Origin: Candidatus Blautia faecipullorum
GTDB taxonomy: Bacteria; Bacillota; Clostridia; Lachnospirales; Lachnospiraceae
Direction: 5' to 3'
Length of the DNA: 64,000 bases
Assembly (NCBI GenBank): GCA_019115125.1
Contig: DXEG01000021.1
Coordinates: forward strand, 1 to 64,000
Shown: piece after piece, positions 59,898-64,000 of the stretch
Layout: each line of letters opens with the position of its first letter
How positions within the stretch are numbered: position 1 is the first letter of the stretch
Notes under the pieces: generated by a model
What the model saw: only the letters and a program-made list of their open reading frames with translations
What the model was told of the DNA's origin: nothing
The model's database searches: none
Position numbers and translations under genes: made by a program

Positions 59898-61700
59898 TTA
59901 CTTCTTTTTTACTGCCTTCATTGAACCTTTTGGAGGTATCTCAAAATTCCTTAATTTCTTGCTATTTTTTAAAATTTCATAGCAGGGCAGAGATGTATAT
60001 GATAATAATTTAATTACTGCAACGCCAAAGTACAGGCATACACCTGAAGAACAAGCCTTTTCTCCAATGATACCATGTGCTACTTCATTTCTAATATTGG
60101 CTCCTGCTTGTTCATTTAGCAATCCCTTTAATATGAACAAAATATCATTATCGTAACAATCCAGCATTTCCGGCAGATTAAAAATTGAGCTTAAGACTTT
60201 TTCCATAGAAGAACCGTCATTCTCTAGTGTGACTGTAAGACCACCAACTTCTTTTGCAATATTTCTAAAGAGATTTTCCGTTTGGGGTGCCATTATATGT
60301 ATTGCTTCATAAAATTCTCCTCTTAAAAACATAGCTATTGCTCTTTGAAAAATTCGTTGCCGTCCTTCTGGTACTATAGGATTGTCTTTTACAAGAAATT
60401 CAACCATTGAATTGTCAATGACAAACCTATCTCTAATTAAAGAGAGAACATTTTTTATCCATATATCGCCTGCAATTTGTTGTTTTTTCAATACATTCTG
60501 GTGCATATGAAGTTCCAATAGTTTTTGATCTTTTTCCGGATTTTGTATATCCAAAGGCGGTAATGTAAAAATTGTTTGTCCTTGATCGTTTATTAAGTTC
60601 TTGCCAAACATATGAGATAATGGAAAATTCTTATATTCTTCAATTACTTTACTTTTTATTTCTTCTCGTTTATCGAAAACAATCATTTGAGTAAGTCTTA
60701 AAATGCTTTCTTCAAATGTAAGACCTTCCATATTCTTTATTATATTTTCAACAACACCTTTTATATCCAATTCAACGGAAATCGGTATCATAATCTTCGG
60801 TATTTCTTTTTGAATCTCCACTAATCTTTTATGTGTTTTCTCTGCCTGATCTGGTTTCCCGTTATTGCGGTACAAAGTAATCGCTTTTTGGAAGAAACTT
60901 CCTGCTCTTATAACGCCTTGAATATCCCTCTGCACAGTTTTTTCTGCAAAATCAATATAATACTTTGCTAAAGAAAGATTATTATTTATAGCTTCTTCAT
61001 TTTTCTTTAGTTTATATAAACATTGCGTTTTCAACTCATATGCTTGCTCAACCTTTAGAACATTATCTTGATTTAATAATATAATGCTATCTAATACAGA
61101 TATAAATAACGATGCATCATAATCTTTCTGTCCTGCAAACAATTCTATAATTCGTAAAGAAAAAAATCCATCTTGATCAGCAGCATCATGTAACAAAAAA
61201 TCATTAAGCCATTCTAATATCCTTGAATACAAATCTATTTGTTTTGTTTGCAAAGATATGCATACTGCTCTTCTTATCATGTCAAGAGTTCCGACATTAT
61301 CACTTTTTGTATACCATAATTGGAACAGATCCCAATAAGCTTCTGCGGCTGTTTTCGCTGCTTTAAAATCTTTCTTTTTTGTCCATAATATATCTGCAAC
61401 TAAGGCTCTTAAAACTAATGGTAATTCTTGAAAATTTATGTTTTTCAGAATTTCATAATAGTCACCTGTAATATCCTCAACAGAAAATGTCCTATTCCCG
61501 TCTGCCATCACAAACATCGGATGAAACTCTATTCCTGAATTATATATTTTAGTCCCTATAGATGAGATATTCTTTAATATATCAAATAACTGTCTATCTT
61601 TTTCATCTAGTTCTTCTCTATCTATCTGCGTAAATATATGAGCTGATAATTCAAAACGTCTATTAGTTACAATTTTATTTAATACTTCGTAAATATCCAT
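59898..61700 (-). CDS. Large cargo protein with C-terminal DUF4209/HEPN-like domain
   Basis: 600 aa from the ATG at 61700 (GGAG 8 nt upstream). The first 300 residues look like TPR-type helical repeats (e.g. KVEQAYELKTQCLYKLKKNE, about 225-245). The C-terminal 170 residues match the DUF4209 layout, with the motif NIRNEVAHG (about 535-543). RN-x3-H at the end of a helix is the HEPN RNase hallmark (here R537, H542). The gene is much more AT-rich than the mobilisation genes, suggesting separate acquisition. A role in phage defence or stress is plausible but unproven. Confidence 0.6.
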   Translation of the reverse strand: MDIYEVLNKIVTNRRFELSAHIFTQIDREELDEKDRQLFDILKNISSIGTKIYNSGIEFHPMFVMADGNRTFSVEDITGDYYEILKNINFQELPLVLRALVADILWTKKKDFKAAKTAAEAYWDLFQLWYTKSDNVGTLDMIRRAVCISLQTKQIDLYSRILEWLNDFLLHDAADQDGFFSLRIIELFAGQKDYDASLFISVLDSIILLNQDNVLKVEQAYELKTQCLYKLKKNEEAINNNLSLAKYYIDFAEKTVQRDIQGVIRAGSFFQKAITLYRNNGKPDQAEKTHKRLVEIQKEIPKIMIPISVELDIKGVVENIIKNMEGLTFEESILRLTQMIVFDKREEIKSKVIEEYKNFPLSHMFGKNLINDQGQTIFTLPPLDIQNPEKDQKLLELHMHQNVLKKQQIAGDIWIKNVLSLIRDRFVIDNSMVEFLVKDNPIVPEGRQRIFQRAIAMFLRGEFYEAIHIMAPQTENLFRNIAKEVGGLTVTLENDGSSMEKVLSSIFNLPEMLDCYDNDILFILKGLLNEQAGANIRNEVAHGIIGEKACSSGVCLYFGVAVIKLLSYTSLPCYEILKNSKKLRNFEIPPKGSMKAVKKK

Positions 61701-61746
61701 CAATTTATCTCCATATAATTTTGTCACATCAAGGCTCTTTCAAAAA

Positions 61747-61767
61747 TGGTGTAGTAGTGGTGTAGTA
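61747..61767 (+). repeat. Tandem arm-type sites near attR
   Basis: TGGTGTAGTA at 61747-61756 and 61758-61767 repeats the pair at the left end. They lie within the displaced phosphatase fragment, 60 nt from the core. Confidence 0.6.
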
Positions 61768-61829
61768 AATGCCTTTATCTGCCACGAAACCATTGATTTT
61801 ACTGGCTTTTCTAGGACTTTTCAAGATAC

Positions 61830-61841
61830 TGCCGTGGCAAA
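61830..61841 (-). repeat. attR core of the integrative mobilizable element
   Basis: TTTGCCACGGCA on the minus strand, identical to 50251-50262. It marks the right end of the element; flanking identity is imperfect on both sides. Confidence 0.75.
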
Positions 61842-61860
61842 CAAAAAGTATCTTAATCAT

Positions 61861-62251
61861 ATTTGAAAATCCTCCTAAAATGCCGTATTCTGCCCTGTTT
61901 TGCCGCGATTTGCCGGGTATGTAAATGCCATTAAGATTGTCAAATTTATCACAGAATGGGCAAAACAGGGCAAATCGAGGCAAGTTGAGGCCATCAATCG
62001 TAGTAAAAACGTAGTAGAAATCAGAATATTTTACTATTTCAATACTAATATATCGAAGTTGAGGAATTATAAAACACACATATATACTGTTCCTAATATC
62101 CCAACTATCAATTTATCACATTTACATATTATAAAATCTCCAAGATACAACAAAATAAATAGCGCTACTTTGTAAACGAATCGGCAAATAAAACCTTTTA
62201 CACCACGTTCTCTATTAATGGACCATCATTTAAATCAATAAACTCTCTATG
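61861..62251. other. Non-coding flank with GCCCTGTTTTGCC-type inverted repeats
   Basis: No gene seen. CCCTGTTTTGCC (about 61892-61903) and GGCAAAACAGGG (about 61959-61970) are inverted copies, followed by CGTAGTA motifs at about 61999 and 62009. The left end of the mobilizable element next to its integrase likewise has CTGTTTTGCC, TATGTAAAT and GTGTAGTA repeats. This flank therefore looks like the end of a related, second element. Confidence 0.45.
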
Positions 62252-64000
62252 TTAATCTGTCCTATTACAATATTGCTTGGCCTTTTTAATAAATTGCTTT
62301 ATGTTTTTTGCGTTATCACCATCAAATAAATCAATTTGCTTATCAAGTATATCGCAAATAAACCTAAGCATCTTTCTCCTATCACGCATATCCATATCAA
62401 TTTTCCCTAAGTCAATTTGCATCGCAGAAACCAATTCAGTTATCTTGCTATTATCAAAGATATAATCACATAATAACAAAAGGATTTTTTCTATTTCATC
62501 ACAATTCTCAAGTTTTACTTTTCGACATAACAAGTAAAATTCCTCGTAATTTTTAATATTCGTTTCTTTAAGCAAAGTAATTAGTATATTGTCTACATTA
62601 TAATACTTAGGTTCATATTGAAATTTAACTAAAACATCAATCGCAGATTTCAGAGAAACATCTGCTAATATATCAAAAACTAATCCTCTGATTCTCGAAT
62701 CTGATCTTTCTAGCATTTCGCTAAATCCTTGAACATCTTCAGTCGAATTAAAAACATTTGTTACATTGTAGTCATAAGAAATCCTTTCGAGTAAAGCTAA
62801 AACCGAATAATCATCAAGCCTTTTCACTATTTCCCATATTTCTGTTTTGGGGAAAATATACTCCAGTTCTTCTGTTACAAATAATGTGCATATTATATCT
62901 GCATTAAGTAAATCATCTTCTTCACTAAATGCTCCTAATATAATTTTTTTGAACTCATCTCTTAACCTGGGACTTCTAATATAAAATGATATCAATTCAA
63001 TTTCAGAACCCATTGAAGCAAAAATTGTAATTATTTGCTTTCTCTTAGCATCTTCCGACTCTGAATACAATTTTATTATTCGCCGAATTCCATCATCGTC
63101 CCCAAACTGAAATAATATAGTTTTAATCAGTGCGCCAAAAATTTGCTTATTAGAATTATTTTCTATCAAAAAATCGCAAACTTCTAATAGTTCTTCTTTT
63201 TTGTTAAATATATGAACTTTACCAAAATATTTCAAGCACGCAATAATGTTATCTTTATCCGTTTCAATTCTAAGTATCTCTATAATTTTATCTACTACTT
63301 CTTGATTATTGATATTATGTATAATGATTGAATGAATAACTGCATCTAACATTTTTTTGTTTTTTGTATCTAAAAGTGATAAATAGTAGGAATCTAATAA
63401 TTTATCTTTATTTGCACACCTATCATAAGCCTTTAGCAGCTCAATCAATTCATCTATATCTATATCTTTCCTTTGTAAATACTTAATAATAAAATTTCTA
63501 AATTCATCCAGTAGGAATATCTGTTTATCAGAATATGATAGACTTTTCCATGTGTCAATTCTTAATTCCTTTTTCGCATCAGATAATTTACAAATAATCT
63601 CAACCAAAGACAATTTTGAAGATGTAAAAACATGTTCATTCCCTGGCAAAATATTTTCTATATTAAAACGAGATAAAAGTTTAGGTAAGTTTTTGGAAAA
63701 GTTCTTAGTAGTTGACATATCAACATAAAGTTTGCCTTTCAAAAAACCAGGCAAATTACATTTCCCTGCTAAAACAGGCAACACAACTACTTTCTTCCCC
63801 TCTATTTCCTTATTCATCGCTATATCTAATTCCTTCAACACCCATTCCGACTCAACTGAATATTTAGAAATCAATGCAATTATATAATCTACATTATCAA
63901 TTCCTGTACGTATTTTTGCAATAAGCGAATCTCCAACTTTAATTTCCGATTCATCAATCCATGTCTGAATCCCATAATAATTCAAAGTATTTGAAATTTT
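62252..64000 (-). CDS. TIR-domain protein with HEAT/ARM-like repeats (5' end beyond window)
   Basis: At least 582 residues; the frame is still open at the right edge, so the start is missing. The visible N-terminus is the later part of a TIR domain: YYGIQTWIDESEIKVGDSL, then YIIALISKYSVESEWVLKEL, in which the Glu of W-x3-EL is the catalytic residue of NAD-cleaving TIR enzymes, and VVVLPVLAG. The remaining about 430 residues are helical repeats of HEAT/ARM type. TIR proteins with helical sensor regions are frequent antiphage effectors, depleting NAD on infection. The gene is strongly AT-rich and lies just outside the mobilizable element. Confidence 0.75.
   Translation of the reverse strand, partial: KISNTLNYYGIQTWIDESEIKVGDSLIAKIRTGIDNVDYIIALISKYSVESEWVLKELDIAMNKEIEGKKVVVLPVLAGKCNLPGFLKGKLYVDMSTTKNFSKNLPKLLSRFNIENILPGNEHVFTSSKLSLVEIICKLSDAKKELRIDTWKSLSYSDKQIFLLDEFRNFIIKYLQRKDIDIDELIELLKAYDRCANKDKLLDSYYLSLLDTKNKKMLDAVIHSIIIHNINNQEVVDKIIEILRIETDKDNIIACLKYFGKVHIFNKKEELLEVCDFLIENNSNKQIFGALIKTILFQFGDDDGIRRIIKLYSESEDAKRKQIITIFASMGSEIELISFYIRSPRLRDEFKKIILGAFSEEDDLLNADIICTLFVTEELEYIFPKTEIWEIVKRLDDYSVLALLERISYDYNVTNVFNSTEDVQGFSEMLERSDSRIRGLVFDILADVSLKSAIDVLVKFQYEPKYYNVDNILITLLKETNIKNYEEFYLLCRKVKLENCDEIEKILLLLCDYIFDNSKITELVSAMQIDLGKIDMDMRDRRKMLRFICDILDKQIDLFDGDNAKNIKQFIKKAKQYCNRTD

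Larger units (their letters stand above)
50251..61841. mobile_element. Integrative mobilizable element in the LMW-PTP gene (about 11.6 kb)
   Basis: Bounded by 12-bp cores at 50251-50262 and 61830-61841. It contains a Tn916-like integrase and excisionase at the left end, a replication/primase block, a MobL relaxase, regulators, small accessory genes, and cargo at the right end. No coupling protein or type IV secretion genes are visible, so it must be mobilised by a helper conjugative element. Confidence 0.85.
61729..61860 (-). pseudogene. Displaced 5' end of the LMW-PTP gene
   Basis: Starting at 61860, with AGGAGG upstream, it reads MIKILFVCHG like the intact phosphatase, then departs at the attachment core into element sequence and stops after 43 codons. 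It is the original (or an earlier element's) gene start, separated from the body by the insertion. The usual Cys-Arg of the P-loop is lost. Confidence 0.8.

Noticed and set aside
1..64000. CRISPR arrays, rRNA or tRNA genes
   Set aside because: No regularly spaced repeats of 25-40 bp, no conserved rRNA segments and no recognisable tRNA cloverleaf with CCA-proximal consensus were seen on either strand.

Overview
The window is chromosomal DNA of a Gram-positive anaerobe of the class Clostridia, most likely Lachnospiraceae. Evidence: AGGAGG-type ribosome binding sites and frequent TTG/GTG starts; the SCIFF peptide with its radical-SAM maturase next to secDF, recJ, apt, relA/spoT, an MBL hydrolase, hemZ, hisS and aspS; DUF5688 and DUF6442 proteins; and mobile elements with Tn916-like integrase and MobL modules. 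No rRNA, tRNA or CRISPR array was seen.

Layout. 1-2650: an accessory remnant with a hypothetical protein and a SprT-like metalloprotease, both preceded by the same 18-bp promoter-proximal box, then a relic of a thioester-domain surface protein. 2.7-6.3 kb: YARHG protein, argS, DegV protein. 6.4-15.4 kb: an unusual cluster of two sugar-type ABC permeases, an HlyD-like adaptor, a membrane protein, a beta-propeller/solute-binding lipoprotein, and a response regulator and histidine kinase placed either side of the lipoprotein gene. 15.5-21.1 kb: a MacAB-like export operon with two adaptors. 21.3-38.2 kb: a lipoprotein and the housekeeping/SCIFF block. 38.3-41.0 kb: a Thr/Glu/Pro-rich surface protein and a YdcF-like protein.

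41.1-48.3 kb holds the most striking observation. A CwlC-like N-acetylmuramoyl-L-alanine amidase gene is split. Its C-terminal part (41144-41911) lacks the first beta-strand and the usual LDAGHGG start. The missing start (MAYKIMLDAGHGG, with its own RBS) lies about 6.35 kb upstream on the same strand at 48256. The two halves share an 11-bp near-identical core in the same codon phase, so precise excision would rebuild an uninterrupted amidase of about 254 aa. Between them lie a large serine recombinase, two tiny overlapping ORFs, a potassium uptake pair (KtrAB), a Pit phosphate transporter and its DUF47 partner. This is the architecture of a skin-like intervening element, here carrying ion-transport genes.

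49.8-61.9 kb: a second element, an integrative mobilizable element of about 11.6 kb in the 5' end of a low-molecular-weight protein tyrosine phosphatase gene, with a 12-bp core at both ends. It carries integrase, excisionase, VapE-like ATPase, CHC2 primase, MobL relaxase, regulators, and cargo (GNAT; a DUF4209 protein with an RNxxxH HEPN-like motif). Beyond it, an AT-rich TIR-domain protein runs off the window. The sequence next to the right junction suggests that a related element is or was integrated in tandem.
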